64,000 bases of DNA from Nocardioides acrostichi (GCF_015319165.1 NZ_JADIVZ010000001.1:310001-374000), one strand, 5' to 3'; numbered from the stretch's first letter, positions 19,231 to 28,959 are shown. Translations and numbers: made by a program. Notes: generated from the letters alone by a model not told the origin.

Positions 19231-20882
19231 CGGAGGCGCTGCTGGAGCTGCGCGGCATCGGCTTCGCCCACGAGGGCCACGCCCCGGTGCTGCGCGACGT
19301 CACCCTCGAGGTGCTCGAGAGCGAGCTGGTGCTGGTGAGCGGGCCGACGGGGGTGGGCAAGTCGACGCTCCTGGGCGTGGTGGGCGGCCAGGTGCCGAGG
19401 TTCTCGGGCGGAGTGCTGAGCGGCAGCGTGCTGGTGGACGGTCGAGACGTCACGCTGCGGCCGCCGCGCGAGCGCGCAGCCGACATCGGCTACGTAGGGC
19501 AGGATCCCGCGCGCGGCTTCGTGACCGACACGGTCGAGGAGGAGCTCGCCTACGGCATGGAGCAGCTCGGGCTCGACCCCACCACGATGCGCCGTCGGGT
19601 CGAGGAGACGCTCGATCTGCTCGGCATCGCCGATCTGCGCGACCGCGACCTGCGCACCCTCTCCGGCGGGCAGCAGCAGCGCGCCGCGATCGGGGCTGTG
19701 CTCACGATGCATCCGCGACTCCTCGTCCTCGACGAACCCACCTCCGCCCTCGACCCCACCGCCGCAGAGGAGGTGCTCGCCACGCTCACGCGGCTCGTCG
19801 CCGACGTCGGCACCTCCGTGCTGGTCGCCGAGCACCGGCTCGAGCGGGTCGTGCCCTTCGCCGACGCGATGTGGCTGCTGCCCGGCGGCGGCACCGTGCT
19901 GGCCGGGTCGCCTCGCGACCTGCTCGCGACCTCACCCGTCGTCCCGCCGTTGGTCGCGCTCGGCCGAGAACTCGGCTGGACGCCGCTCCCGCTCAGCGTG
20001 CGCGAGGCCCGCCGGCATGCCCGGGAGGTGGCGCTCGGACCGGCGGCGCAGCCGCTGCCCGCGTCGCCCTCCGAGCCGGTGCTGAGCGCCCGTGGCGTGA
20101 CGGTCGTGCACGATGACCAGGTGGCGGTGCGCGAGGTCGACCTGACCCTGCCTGCGGGCACGGTCACGGCATTGATGGGCCGCAACGGCTCCGGCAAGTC
20201 CTCGTTGCTGTGGGCGCTCCAGGGCAGTGGGGGGAGGGCGTCGGGCTCGGTCTCGGTCGGTGGCGCGGACCCGGTCTCGGCCAGTGCCGCCGTCCGGCGC
20301 GGCTTGGTGGCGCTGCTGCCGCAGGAGGCCGACGACCTGCTCTACCTCGAGACCGTGGCCGAGGAGCTCGACGCCGCCGACGAGGGGCGTGGCACGGGCC
20401 GGCCGATGCTCGACCGGCTGGTGCCCGGGGTGCCGGACGACGCGCACCCGCGCGATCTCTCCGAGGGGCAGCGTCTCGGCGTCGCGCTGGCCGTCGTGCT
20501 CGCCGGCGACCCGCCTGCGGTACTGCTCGACGAGCCCACCCGTGGCCTCGACTACGGGGCCAAGGCCGCGCTCGCGACCGTGCTGCGTGAGCTCGCGGAC
20601 GACGGTCGTGCGGTCCTGGTCTCGACCCACGATGTCGAGTTCGTGGTGCAGGTCGCCGACCGGCCCGGTGACACCGTGGCGGTGCTGGCCGAGGGCGAGC
20701 TCATCGCGCACGGGCCGGTGGCCGACGTCGTCGCGCAGTCGCCTGCCTTCGCCCCCCAGGTGCACAAGGTGCTCGGCGCGCCGTGGCTGCGCGTCGGCGA
20801 CGTCGTGCGCGCCGTCGAGGTGGCGGGCGCGGCCGGGTCGGCCGGGTCGGCCGGGTCGGCCGGGTCGGGGAGTGGCGTGTGA
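19227..20882 (+). CDS. ECF transporter double ATPase (fused EcfA/EcfA')
   Basis: A 551-residue fusion of two ABC ATPase domains. Domain 1 has Walker A GPTGVGKST, signature LSGGQQQRAAIG and Walker B LLVLDEPTSALDP. Domain 2 has GRNGSGKSS, LSEGQRLGVALA and AVLLDEPTRGLDY. It powers the importer. The GTG start overlaps the EcfT stop (GTGA) and its own stop overlaps EcfS. The C-terminus ends in four Ala-Gly-Ser units from a 9-bp tandem repeat (20832-20867), possibly copy-variable. Single-chain double EcfA is common in actinobacteria. Confidence 0.9.
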   Translation: MTEALLELRGIGFAHEGHAPVLRDVTLEVLESELVLVSGPTGVGKSTLLGVVGGQVPRFSGGVLSGSVLVDGRDVTLRPPRERAADIGYVGQDPARGFVTDTVEEELAYGMEQLGLDPTTMRRRVEETLDLLGIADLRDRDLRTLSGGQQQRAAIGAVLTMHPRLLVLDEPTSALDPTAAEEVLATLTRLVADVGTSVLVAEHRLERVVPFADAMWLLPGGGTVLAGSPRDLLATSPVVPPLVALGRELGWTPLPLSVREARRHAREVALGPAAQPLPASPSEPVLSARGVTVVHDDQVAVREVDLTLPAGTVTALMGRNGSGKSSLLWALQGSGGRASGSVSVGGADPVSASAAVRRGLVALLPQEADDLLYLETVAEELDAADEGRGTGRPMLDRLVPGVPDDAHPRDLSEGQRLGVALAVVLAGDPPAVLLDEPTRGLDYGAKAALATVLRELADDGRAVLVSTHDVEFVVQVADRPGDTVAVLAEGELIAHGPVADVVAQSPAFAPQVHKVLGAPWLRVGDVVRAVEVAGAAGSAGSAGSAGSGSGV

Positions 20883-21721
20883 GCACGGTGACGGCTTCCC
20901 GGCGAGGGGCGATCCCGGTCTCGCGCCGCTCGGCGCTGGTCCTGACGCTGGCCTCGGTGGTCGGGCTGCTGATGCTGATGTGGCCGCTGGTGCTCCAGGT
21001 CGAGCCGGGTCAGACCCGCGTCGACCCGCCGTTCCTCTTCCTCGGCCTGCTGCCGGTCGTGATCGCCGTCGTGCTGGCCGAGCTGAGCGAGGGCGGTCTG
21101 GATGCCCGCGTGCTCGCGGTGCTCGGTGTGCTCTCGGCCCTCGTGGCGCTCTCGCGGGCCCTGTCTCCGGGGTTGGCCGGCATCGAGCTGGTCTTCTTCC
21201 TGCTCATCCTGGGCGGGCGCGTCTTCGGCCCCGGGTTCGGCTTCGCGCTGGGGTGCACCGGACTGTTCGCCTCGGCACTGATGACCGCCGGGGTGGGCCC
21301 CTGGTTGCCGTTCCAGATGATCTGCTCGGCCTGGGTCGGCATGGGCGCCGGGCTGCTGCCCCGGACCCTGCGCGGGCGCGCCGAGATCGGCGTCCTGGTG
21401 GTCTACGGGATCGTGGCCAGCTACGCCTACGGGCTCTTGATGAACCTCTCGGGCTGGCCGTTCCTGCTCGGGGTGGGGCTGCCGGGCCGCGACACCTCCG
21501 GCCTGACCTATCTGCCGGGTGCCCCGGTGTGGGAGAACCTGCACCGGTTCGCGGTGTACACGCTGCTGACCTCGACCGGTGGCTGGGACACCCTGCGTGC
21601 TCTCACCACCGGCGTCGCCCTCGTCGCGCTGGGCCCCACCGTGCTCGCCGTCCTGCGACGCGCCGCCCGTCGCGCGACCGTCACCGGCTCCCACGCCGAC
21701 CCGTCGCCAGTTTCCACCTGA
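20879..21721 (+). CDS. ECF transporter S component, predicted cobalamin-specific
   Basis: A 280-residue protein with about six membrane helices. GFALGCTGLFASALMTAGVGPWLPFQMICSAWVGMGAG is the S-component helix 3-4 region (residues ~120-157), and the N-terminal helix follows a short basic tail. Substrate specificity is inferred from the B12 riboswitch and the two upstream capture proteins; sequence alone would only say ECF S component. The GTG start overlaps the ATPase stop. The last residues (ADPSPVST) and the TGA stop come from units of repeat array 2, so the native C-terminus has been replaced or extended. Confidence 0.8.
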   Translation: MSTVTASRRGAIPVSRRSALVLTLASVVGLLMLMWPLVLQVEPGQTRVDPPFLFLGLLPVVIAVVLAELSEGGLDARVLAVLGVLSALVALSRALSPGLAGIELVFFLLILGGRVFGPGFGFALGCTGLFASALMTAGVGPWLPFQMICSAWVGMGAGLLPRTLRGRAEIGVLVVYGIVASYAYGLLMNLSGWPFLLGVGLPGRDTSGLTYLPGAPVWENLHRFAVYTLLTSTGGWDTLRALTTGVALVALGPTVLAVLRRAARRATVTGSHADPSPVST

Positions 21722-21851
21722 CCCGTCGCCAGTTTTCAACCCACCTGCCGCGAGTTTTCACATACAGGAAAGTTGCGGCAGGTCACCTGCACAAACGTGG
21801 CAGGTCACGTGAAAACTAGCGACGGGTCACCCGAAAACTGGTGGCAGGTCA
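21697..21851. repeat. 22-bp tandem repeat array 2, inverted halves
   Basis: Forward units at 21697, 21719 and 21741 (TGACC...AGTTTTCA type) are followed by a short centre and reverse units at 21767 (decayed), 21786, 21808 and 21830. The two halves could fold on each other as a long imperfect hairpin. It spans the 3' ends of two convergent genes: the ecfS stop (21719-21721) lies in unit 2, and the small minus-strand gene ends 4 bases past the array. Confidence 0.9.
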
Positions 21852-21854
21852 GCG

Positions 21855-22028
21855 TCAGGGAGAGGGAGTGGCGCTGGGGGAGTCGGTCGTGTCGACGATG
21901 GTGACGGTGCTGGAGTTGCCCTCACGCAGGCAGCCGCCCAGGCCGACCACCAGGCCGACCCCCAGGACGCCGGCGAGCACGACCGCGACCGCGCGCGGCG
22001 TCGTCCGGCCCCGGGAGTGAGGGGTCAC
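21855..22028 (-). CDS. Small single-span membrane or lipoprotein-like protein
   Basis: 57 residues from a GTG that overlaps the upstream hydrolase stop by four bases (GTGA). The N-terminus is Arg-rich, a hydrophobic stretch follows (AVAVVLAGVLGVGLVVGLGGC, residues ~13-33), then a short Ser/Thr-rich tail. GGC could be a degenerate lipobox. Translational coupling supports a real gene. The function is unknown. Confidence 0.55.
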   Translation of the reverse strand: MTPHSRGRTTPRAVAVVLAGVLGVGLVVGLGGCLREGNSSTVTIVDTTDSPSATPSP

Positions 22029-22939
22029 TCGACCCGCCCCAGGAACTCCAGCAGCAGCTCGTGCACGAGCTCGGGCTGCTCGAGGCTGAGGAAGTGACTG
22101 CCGGGGAGCTCGGTGTAGCAGGAGCCAGGGATGCGCTCGGCCGCACTGGCCATGTCACGCGCGCCGGCGAGGACGTCCCAGGTGCCGGCGACGAAAGCCA
22201 CCGGGACACGCAGTGTGCTGAGGGAGACGCGGCCGTGCTCGGAGCTCTTGAGAGCGAGGTGGAAGTACCAGTCCATCGGGGTGGTGAGGAACTCGCCTAC
22301 CGCGCGCGCGGTGATGTCGAGATCGGCGACGGGCAGCATGAACCCGGAGTGGGAGAGCACCTCGACGAAGCGGCGACCCACGGACAGTCGGCTGGTGATC
22401 GGCGTGATCGCCTTGCCGGTCAGCTTGCCGAGGCGGGCGACGTTGACCGTGAGGGTGCGGGCCAGGACGTGTGGTAGGTGCAGCGGGCCGAGCATCGTGG
22501 CGAACGTGTCGCCCGGTACGCCGGCGACCGCGAAGACGCCGCGCACCCGCTCGGGGTTGCGGGCGGCGAGCTCGAAGGCGGTGTTGACCCCCATCGACCA
22601 ACCCATGAGCACGGTCCGATCGACACCGAAGTGGTCCATCACCGAGAGGGCGTCCTCGACGAACTCCGCGATGCCGCACCGCTCGGGGTCGGCCGGTCGC
22701 TGCGAGCCGCCGGTGCCCCGGTGGTTCCACGAGAGGACCCGCACCCCGCTGGCGGGGTCGAGCAGTGCGGGCCAGGCCCACGGATTGGTGCCGAGCCCGT
22801 TGCACAGCAAGACGGTCGGGCCGGTGCGCGTGCCGTCGGGATCGTTGGTCCAGGCGCGCAGCACGGTGCCGTCGTCGGAGAGCACCTCGTGGAAGGCGAG
22901 GACCGGCGCGCCGGTGGCGGGAGCGGCGGAGGTCGGCAT
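22025..22939 (-). CDS. Alpha/beta hydrolase
   Basis: A 304-residue hydrolase with LLCNGLGTNPWAWP (oxyanion region), VLSWNHRGTGGS, nucleophile motif LMGWSMGVNTA, acid residue near VAGTWDVLAG and catalytic His in LPGSHFLSLEQP. This resembles the haloperoxidase/esterase-like actinobacterial hydrolases; the substrate is unknown. The start MPTSAAPAT is chosen because a CACACT box (22946-22951) lies 6 bases upstream. A 57-residue membrane gene is coupled to its 3' end. Confidence 0.82.
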   Translation of the reverse strand: MPTSAAPATGAPVLAFHEVLSDDGTVLRAWTNDPDGTRTGPTVLLCNGLGTNPWAWPALLDPASGVRVLSWNHRGTGGSQRPADPERCGIAEFVEDALSVMDHFGVDRTVLMGWSMGVNTAFELAARNPERVRGVFAVAGVPGDTFATMLGPLHLPHVLARTLTVNVARLGKLTGKAITPITSRLSVGRRFVEVLSHSGFMLPVADLDITARAVGEFLTTPMDWYFHLALKSSEHGRVSLSTLRVPVAFVAGTWDVLAGARDMASAAERIPGSCYTELPGSHFLSLEQPELVHELLLEFLGRVE

Positions 22940-22979
22940 GGGTCCAGTGTGCCCCAGAACCGAGTGCCGCCGCTGTGGC

Positions 22980-23255
22980 TCAGGCCTCCCTGGTCCGGGC
23001 GGCCGTGCCCGTCGTACGGCGCTCGGGTCGGGAGTGGGGGGTCTCGTCGTCGGCGGTGTGGTGGCGCAGGAAGTCCTCGACGTCCTCGCGCTCCGCACGT
23101 CGCTCGGCGAGACGGGTGGAGGCTGCCATCGCGTTGCGACGGGCACCGAGCTGGGACTGGACCGACCAGTCGTGGACGCGTCGCGCCACGGCCTGCCAGG
23201 CGGCGCCCGGCATCGAGCGCGAGGGCGGGACGAGAGCGAGGTTCGGCCGAGACAT
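22980..23255 (-). CDS. Small conserved-looking basic protein, unknown function
   Basis: 91 residues, MSRPNLALVPP at the start. Helical, charge-rich middle (WSVQSQLGARRNAMAASTRLAERRAEREDVEDFL), low-complexity tail. GGAG lies 8 bases before the ATG, and a good promoter precedes it (TTGACC, 16 bp, TAGTCT at 23339-23366). No membrane segment or signal peptide. I do not recognise the family. Confidence 0.6.
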   Translation of the reverse strand: MSRPNLALVPPSRSMPGAAWQAVARRVHDWSVQSQLGARRNAMAASTRLAERRAEREDVEDFLRHHTADDETPHSRPERRTTGTAARTREA

Positions 23256-23338
23256 GTCGTGACTCCAGGAGGTGCCGGTTCGTGGCTGGTGGGAGTGGTG
23301 CCAGTGGTGGGGGAACCATCGGCGTGGAGCGCACTCCC

Positions 23339-23366
23339 AGACTAGAACGACCTCACCGACGGTCAA
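23339..23366 (-). promoter_or_regulatory. Promoter of the 91-residue gene
   Basis: On the minus strand TTGACC (23366-23361), 16-bp spacer, then TAGTCT (23344-23339). This is one of the few promoters here with both boxes clear and a normal leader with a ribosome site. Confidence 0.55.
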
Positions 23367-23398
23367 GGCCGCCGGGCGTGTCGCCTCACACGTGCCGG

Positions 23399-24283
23399 CT
23401 ACGCGGCCGCCAGGGCCGACGCCGGCGGACGCCGGCTGCGCGTCGCGCCGATGCTGGCGACGACGACGCAGGCGATGGCGACGTACTGGGCGGGGCCGAG
23501 GAACTCACCGACCACGACGAGTCCTGCCAGCGCGGCGGCCGCGGGCTCCAGGCTCATCAAGATCCCGAAGACGGATGGCGCCAGCCGGCGCAACGCGACC
23601 AGCTCGCAGCTGTAGGGCACGACCGAGGAGAGCACCCCGACCAGGGCACCCAGGAGCAGCACGTGGGGAGTGAGCAGGTCGCCGCCGCCCGTGACGAGAG
23701 CCGCCGGCGCGAGCAGGGCCGTGGCGATGGCGCTGGCCACGGCGAGGCCGTCGAGGCCGGCCCAGGTGCGCCCGGTGCGCGCGCTGAGCAGGATGTACCC
23801 CGCCCAGGCGACGCCGGCCAGCAGCGCGAAGGCGACGCCGGCGAGCGTCATCCCGCCGCCGTCGAGACCCAGCAGGGCCACGCCGAGACCTGCGAGACCC
23901 ACCCAGGCGAGGTCGAGCAGCCGGCGCGACCCCGCGACCGCGAGCGTCAGGGGGCCGATGAACTCGATGGTGACCGCCAGGCCGATCGGGATGCGGGCGA
24001 AGGACTGGTAGATCGACCAGTTCATCAGCGCCAGGCTGAGGCCGAACCCGATCACCACGAGCCAGTCCGAGCGGCTGCGGCCGCGTAGGCGGGGTCTCAG
24101 CGCCAGCATCAACACCAACGCGCTCGTGACCAGTCGCAGCCACACGATCGTGGTGGGAGCGACGTCGTCGAACAGCGTCTTGGCGACGCCGGCGCCGAAC
24201 TGCACCGACACGATGCCTACGAGCACCAGCCACACCGGTGACACGCCGTGCGCGAGGCGCGACGATGAGTTCTCGGCGGTCAC
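23399..24283 (-). CDS. EamA/DMT-family transporter
   Basis: 294 residues with about ten hydrophobic helices in two EamA halves. RLVTSALVLMLALRPRLRGR is the helix 2-3 region, and SLALMNWSIYQSFARIPIGLAVTIEFIGPL the typical first-repeat ending. RhtA/EamA proteins export amino acids or metabolites; the substrate is unknown. The GTG start at 24283 is set by a TAGGGT box 7 bases upstream (24291-24296). Confidence 0.85.
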   Translation of the reverse strand: MTAENSSSRLAHGVSPVWLVLVGIVSVQFGAGVAKTLFDDVAPTTIVWLRLVTSALVLMLALRPRLRGRSRSDWLVVIGFGLSLALMNWSIYQSFARIPIGLAVTIEFIGPLTLAVAGSRRLLDLAWVGLAGLGVALLGLDGGGMTLAGVAFALLAGVAWAGYILLSARTGRTWAGLDGLAVASAIATALLAPAALVTGGGDLLTPHVLLLGALVGVLSSVVPYSCELVALRRLAPSVFGILMSLEPAAAALAGLVVVGEFLGPAQYVAIACVVVASIGATRSRRPPASALAAA

Positions 24284-24290
24284 CGGGTCC

Positions 24291-24296
24291 ACCCTA
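24291..24296 (-). promoter_or_regulatory. -10 box for the EamA transporter
   Basis: TAGGGT on the minus strand, 7 bases before the GTG at 24283; leaderless layout. Confidence 0.55.
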
Positions 24297-24349
24297 GAGA
24301 CCGCCCCAGAGCGTCCGCCGGTCGGTGGCCGCCGGATGAGGAGACGCTT

Positions 24350-25441
24350 GTGAGCGCACGCACCGTGTTGATGGTCGGAACCCGCAAAGGGCTGTGGATC
24401 GGGACATCGGACGAGTTCCGTCGTGAGTGGGACTTCACGGGGCCCCATCACGACATGGAGGAGGTCTACTCCTGTCTGATCGACACGCGGGGCGAGCGGC
24501 CGCGTCTGCTCGCCGGGGCCAGCTCGCCGTGGTTGGGAGCCCTGGTGCGGCGCAGCGACGATCTGGGGGAGACGTGGGTGGAGTCCTCGTCAGGTCCGGT
24601 CGCGTTCCCCGACGACGTCGACGCCTCGGTCGAGCGCATCTGGCAGCTCGCGGCGGGCACCGAGGCGGGTGTCGTGCACGCCGGCACCGAGCCGGGCGCG
24701 ATCTTCACCTCCACCGACGGCGGCGAGACCTTCGGCCTGGAGCGGGCGCTGTGGGACCACCCGCACCGCACGCAATGGAACGCCGGCTTCGGCGGCCAGG
24801 CGTTCCACACGATCCTGCCGCACCCCACCGACTCCACCTCACTGACCGCGGCGATCTCGACCGGTGGCGTCTACCAGACCACCGACCAGGGCTGTTCGTG
24901 GTCACCGGCCAACCAGGGGTTGCGCGCCGTGTTCTTGCCCGAGGGGCAGCAGTTCCCCGAGTTCGGGCAGTGCGTGCACAAGGTGGCCCGACACCCCGCC
25001 CGCCCGGAGCGCATGTACCTCCAGAACCATGGCGGCGTCTACCGCACCGATGACGAGGGTGTCTCGTGGACGTCGATCGCCGACGGCCTGCCCTCGGACT
25101 TCGGCTTCCCGATGGTGGTGCACCCGCACGACCCCGACACGATCTTCTGCTTCCCCCTCAGCGGCGGTGAAGGCCGCTACCCGGTCGACGCGGAGGCGCG
25201 GGTGTGGCGTTCGCGCGACGCCGGCGACACCTGGGAGGCGCTGGGCGCCGGCGACCTACCCGACTCCTTCCACGTCGCCGTGATGCGAGACGCGATGGAC
25301 GCCGACTCCCACGACGTGCCCGGTCTCTACTTCGGCGCCCGCAACGGCGCCGTCTGGGGCTCGGCCGACACCGGAGAGACCTGGTCGTGCCTCGTGCGCG
25401 ACCTGCCCGACGTCATGTGCGTGCGCGCCGCGGCGATCTGA
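24350..25441 (+). CDS. BNR/sialidase-like beta-propeller protein
   Basis: 363 residues with several Asp-box turns of beta-propeller repeats: SDDLGETWVESSSG, STDGGETFGLERAL, TTDQGCSWSPANQG, TDDEGVSWTSIADG, SRDAGDTWEALGAG and SADTGETWSCLV. No signal peptide, so probably cytoplasmic, unlike true secreted sialidases. Related proteins are annotated as exo-alpha-sialidase or WD40/YVTN-like, but catalytic Arg/Glu residues of sialidases are not evident. GAGGAG precedes the GTG start. Convergent with the GH65 gene. Confidence 0.7.
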   Translation: MSARTVLMVGTRKGLWIGTSDEFRREWDFTGPHHDMEEVYSCLIDTRGERPRLLAGASSPWLGALVRRSDDLGETWVESSSGPVAFPDDVDASVERIWQLAAGTEAGVVHAGTEPGAIFTSTDGGETFGLERALWDHPHRTQWNAGFGGQAFHTILPHPTDSTSLTAAISTGGVYQTTDQGCSWSPANQGLRAVFLPEGQQFPEFGQCVHKVARHPARPERMYLQNHGGVYRTDDEGVSWTSIADGLPSDFGFPMVVHPHDPDTIFCFPLSGGEGRYPVDAEARVWRSRDAGDTWEALGAGDLPDSFHVAVMRDAMDADSHDVPGLYFGARNGAVWGSADTGETWSCLVRDLPDVMCVRAAAI

Positions 25442-25445
25442 GCCG

Positions 25446-25476
25446 CCCGCCGGGGTGCCCCACGACCGCCGGCGGG
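25446..25476. terminator. Candidate bidirectional hairpin between convergent genes
   Basis: CCCGCCGG (25446-25453) pairs perfectly with CCGGCGGG (25469-25476) between the stops of two convergent genes. There is no T-run, so termination strength is uncertain. Confidence 0.4.
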
Positions 25477-25478
25477 TC

Positions 25479-28091
25479 CTAGGACTGCGGCACGTGCGGG
25501 CCGAGCGCGACGCCGTCGGCACCGAAGCCGGTCTCCTGGAGCGAGATCGGTTCGGGTACGCCGGCGGTGATCTTGGAGCCGTCGCCGCGGGTGCCGCCGA
25601 GCTGCGGGCGCTCGGTGATGGCGCCGGCGAGACGGCGTCCGCGGGCGTCGAGCTCGACGACGACCGGGGCGTCGATCTCGACCACGTGCTCCTCGCCGCG
25701 CACCGTGACCGGCACCCCGCCCGGGCCCTCGGCGATGGTGAGGGAGAGTCGCTTCGGCGTGAGCTCGACCTTGAGCTGCGAGCCGCGCCACCGCACCGAG
25801 CACATCAGCCGCGGGAACGCGTCGGGGAGCCGAGGGTCGAACGACAGCCGGCCGCCCCGATCGCGCATGCCGGCGAACCCGAACACCAGCGCCGTCCACA
25901 CGCCGCCGGTCGAGGCGATGTGCATGCCGTCGACGGTGTTGCCGTGCAGGTTGGCGAGATCGACGTAGAGGCCCTGCCGGAAGTACTGCCACGCCACGTC
26001 CGCGTATCCGACCTCGGCGGCGATGACCGACTGGACGACGGCCGAGAGCGTGGAGTCACCGGTGGTGATCGGGTCGTAGTACTCGAAGTCCTTGCGCTTC
26101 TGCTCGTCGGTGAAGCGATCACCCTGGAGGAAGAGCGCGAGCACGACGTCGGCCTGCTTGAGCACCTGGAACCGGTAGATCACGAGCGGGTGGTAGTGCA
26201 GCAGCAGCGGCCGTAGCTCGTCGGGGGTCTGGGAGAGATCCCACACCTCGCGGTCGAGGAAGAAGTCGTCCTGCGGGTGGATGCCGAGGCCGTCGTCGAA
26301 CGGGATGTGCATGCCGGCGGCGCAGCGTGCCCACTCCTCGACCTCGTCGTCGGTGACGCCGAGGCGTGCCACCACGCGGGCGTGCTCCTCGGAGAACTCG
26401 GTGCGCAGCAGCTCCATGGCGGCCACGGCCTGCTCGAGGTTGAAGCGCGCCATGACGTTGGTGAACAGGTTGTTGTTCACGACCGTCGTGTACTCGTCGG
26501 GCCCGGTGACGCCGTGGATGTGGAAGCTGGGCTCGCCGTTGGTGCGCCAGAACCCGAGGTCGGCGTACATGCGTGAGGTCTCGACCAGGATGTCGATGCC
26601 GTCACGGATGAGGAAGCCGACGTCGCCGCTGGCGGCGACGTACTGCATGAGCGCGTAGACGACATCGGCGTCGATGTGCACCTGCGCGGTGCCGGCGGCG
26701 TAGTAGGCCGAGGCCTCTTCGCCGTTGATGGTGCGCCACGGGAACAGCGCACCGTGCTGGGCCATCTCCTTCGCGCGATGGCGTGCTGAGTCGAGCATCC
26801 GGCGGCGGAAGTGCATGAGGTTCCGCGCCAGGTAGGGCTGGGTGTAGGTGAGGAACGGGGCGACGTAGACCTCGGAGTCCCAGAAGTAGTGGCCCTCGTA
26901 GCCCGACCCGGTCACGCCCTTGGCCGGCACGCCCCACTGGTCGGCGCGGGCGCTGGCCTGGGCCAGGCTGAACAGGTTGAACCTGATCGCCTGCTGGAGC
27001 GCCACCAGTTCGGCGCCCTCCGGTGTGCCCGGATCGGTCTGCGCGTCGGTGACGGCGACGTCGGCGGATCCCCAGAAGTCGTCGAACCAGCCACGCTGCT
27101 GGGCGACGTAGAAGCTGGTGGGGTGGTGCGCGGCGCGGTCGAGCGTGCGGTCGCAGCGGTCGGCCAGTTCGCGCACCGGCACGCCGCGCGAGGAGTGGTA
27201 GGCCACGACCTTCTCCAGGCGCACGGGCTTGCCCCGGGTGGCCTCGACGCGGAACACGGCCTTGGCGAGGTCGTCGTCGTGCCGGACGACGACCTCGGGG
27301 CCCTCGTCGTCGGTGGTCGCCGGGTCGAGCAGGACGCCGCCCACGGTGAGCCGGTGGTCGGCGGCGACCGCGAGGGTCATGCCGGAGTTGGCGCACTGGT
27401 AGCCGAGCATCATCCGCTCGGGCGTGGCTGTGCTGAGACGCGGCACCAGCACCCGCTCGTCGAACCTCGCCGCCTTGCGCGGGTCGACGCCCTCGCCCAT
27501 CGCGGCGCTGGGGTCGTGGTACTCGTCCTTGCCGTCTTGGCGGTTGAGCAGCTGCGAGGAGATCACCAGCGGCGCGTCGCCGTCGAGCATCGTGACCTCG
27601 AGGCTCAGCAGCGCGAGGTGTCGCTGGGTCATCGAGACCATGCGCGTCGATTCCACGCGCACCCGCTTGCCCGAGGGGGTGCGCCAGACCAGGGAGCGTC
27701 GCAGCACGCCGTCGCGCAGGTCGAGCACCCGCTCGTAGTGCTCGAGGTCGGCGGTGCCCAAGATGAGCGGCTCGTCGTCGACGTAGAGCTTCATCAGCTT
27801 CGCGTCGGGAACGTTGACGATCGTCTGGCCGGTGCGAGCGAACCCGAACGCGCTCTCGGCGTGCCGGATCTCCCAGGTCTCGTGGAAGCCGTTGAGGAAC
27901 GTGCCGTGCGCGTAGGCGTCGCGGCCCTCCTCGGGGTTGCCGCGCAGGCCGAGGTAGCCGTTGGCGACGCTGAACAGCGTCTCGGTGACACCCAGGTCGC
28001 TGCTGTCGTAGGCACGCTCGATCAGCCGCCACGGGTCGGCGGGGAACCGGCTGCGGTCCAGCGGCTGGTCGTCGAGCTCGAGGCGGGTCAT
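25479..28091 (-). CDS. Glycoside hydrolase family 65 disaccharide phosphorylase
   Basis: 870 residues. The central (alpha/alpha)6 barrel carries [20 protein letters not shown], the catalytic-acid region [18 protein letters not shown] (Glu in PDEY), and the phosphate-binding part near [20 protein letters not shown]65 phosphorylases split maltose, trehalose or kojibiose with inversion to give beta-glucose 1-phosphate. The start overlaps the stop of a beta-phosphoglucomutase gene, which would convert that product to glucose 6-phosphate. Which disaccharide is used cannot be read here; no sugar transporter is adjacent. Confidence 0.9.
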   Translation of the reverse strand: MTRLELDDQPLDRSRFPADPWRLIERAYDSSDLGVTETLFSVANGYLGLRGNPEEGRDAYAHGTFLNGFHETWEIRHAESAFGFARTGQTIVNVPDAKLMKLYVDDEPLILGTADLEHYERVLDLRDGVLRRSLVWRTPSGKRVRVESTRMVSMTQRHLALLSLEVTMLDGDAPLVISSQLLNRQDGKDEYHDPSAAMGEGVDPRKAARFDERVLVPRLSTATPERMMLGYQCANSGMTLAVAADHRLTVGGVLLDPATTDDEGPEVVVRHDDDLAKAVFRVEATRGKPVRLEKVVAYHSSRGVPVRELADRCDRTLDRAAHHPTSFYVAQQRGWFDDFWGSADVAVTDAQTDPGTPEGAELVALQQAIRFNLFSLAQASARADQWGVPAKGVTGSGYEGHYFWDSEVYVAPFLTYTQPYLARNLMHFRRRMLDSARHRAKEMAQHGALFPWRTINGEEASAYYAAGTAQVHIDADVVYALMQYVAASGDVGFLIRDGIDILVETSRMYADLGFWRTNGEPSFHIHGVTGPDEYTTVVNNNLFTNVMARFNLEQAVAAMELLRTEFSEEHARVVARLGVTDDEVEEWARCAAGMHIPFDDGLGIHPQDDFFLDREVWDLSQTPDELRPLLLHYHPLVIYRFQVLKQADVVLALFLQGDRFTDEQKRKDFEYYDPITTGDSTLSAVVQSVIAAEVGYADVAWQYFRQGLYVDLANLHGNTVDGMHIASTGGVWTALVFGFAGMRDRGGRLSFDPRLPDAFPRLMCSVRWRGSQLKVELTPKRLSLTIAEGPGGVPVTVRGEEHVVEIDAPVVVELDARGRRLAGAITERPQLGGTRGDGSKITAGVPEPISLQETGFGADGVALGPHVPQS

Positions 28092-28873
28092 GCGGGGGAT
28101 CCGTCCGAGCCTGCCGCGGGCACCAGGTCGGCCAGGTCTGGCACGACCACGTGCGCCCCGGCGTCGGTGAGCACGTCGTGGCCGGCGCCACGGTCGACGC
28201 CCACGACCAGCCCGAAGCCGCCCGCAGCCCCGGCGCGGACGCCGCTCACGGCGTCCTCGACCACGACGGCCCGCCCGGGGCTCGCCCCGCAGATCTCGCC
28301 GGCGCGCAGGAACGTGTCGGGGGCCGGCTTGCCGGGGAGCCCTTGCTCGCTGGCGACGCGGCCGTCGACGACGGTCTCGAACCGGTCGGCGAGCCCGGCC
28401 GCCTCGAGCACGGCCGGCGCGTTGGCGGACGACGACACGACGGCCAGGCGGGTGCCGAGGCCGCGCAGGTGGTCGAGGAGTGCCACCGAGCCGGGGAAGG
28501 GCGCGACGCCGTCGCGCTCGAGCACGGCGTTGAAGGCGTCGTTCTTGCGGTTGCCGAGACCGCACACGGTGTCGGCCTCGGGGGCGTCGTCGGGGGAGCC
28601 CTCGGGCAGGTCGATGCCGCGGGAGGCCAGGAAGTCGCGCACGCCGTCGTAGCGGGGCTTGCCGTCGACGTGATCGAAGTAGTCGCGCTCGGTGTAGGCC
28701 GAGGTGTCGCCACCCCCGTGACCGGAGAGGAAGTCGTCGAACATGTCGGCCCAGGCGCGCATGTGCACCTCGGCCGTAGGCGTGAGCACGCCGTCGAGGT
28801 CGAAGAGCACGGCGTCGTAGGCGGCCCAGTCGACCCGATCGGGCGCGTGCGCAGCGTCAGGGGAGGAGTTCAC
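28088..28873 (-). CDS. Beta-phosphoglucomutase-like HAD phosphatase
   Basis: 261 residues of the HAD superfamily: [13 protein letters not shown] (nucleophile Asp and acid/base Asp), [15 protein letters not shown] (the beta-PGM cap motif with substrate contacts), VVSSSANAP (motif II), and the Lys in [12 protein letters not shown] plus [12 protein letters not shown] (motifs III/IV). First gene of a two-gene operon with the GH65 phosphorylase (4-base overlap), which supports a beta-glucose 1-phosphate to glucose 6-phosphate role. Confidence 0.88.
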   Translation of the reverse strand: MNSSPDAAHAPDRVDWAAYDAVLFDLDGVLTPTAEVHMRAWADMFDDFLSGHGGGDTSAYTERDYFDHVDGKPRYDGVRDFLASRGIDLPEGSPDDAPEADTVCGLGNRKNDAFNAVLERDGVAPFPGSVALLDHLRGLGTRLAVVSSSANAPAVLEAAGLADRFETVVDGRVASEQGLPGKPAPDTFLRAGEICGASPGRAVVVEDAVSGVRAGAAGGFGLVVGVDRGAGHDVLTDAGAHVVVPDLADLVPAAGSDGSPA

Positions 28874-28953
28874 CCGAAAAGGCTAAGGGCAGCCGGCGAC
28901 TTCCGTGCACCGGCCGGGGTGAGACACCTCCCACGTGCGTCGGCAGCCGGTCG

Positions 28954-28959
28954 TAGTCT
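28954..28959 (+). promoter_or_regulatory. -10 box for ilvD
   Basis: TAGTCT, 7 bases before the ATG at 28967; leaderless layout. Confidence 0.6.
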
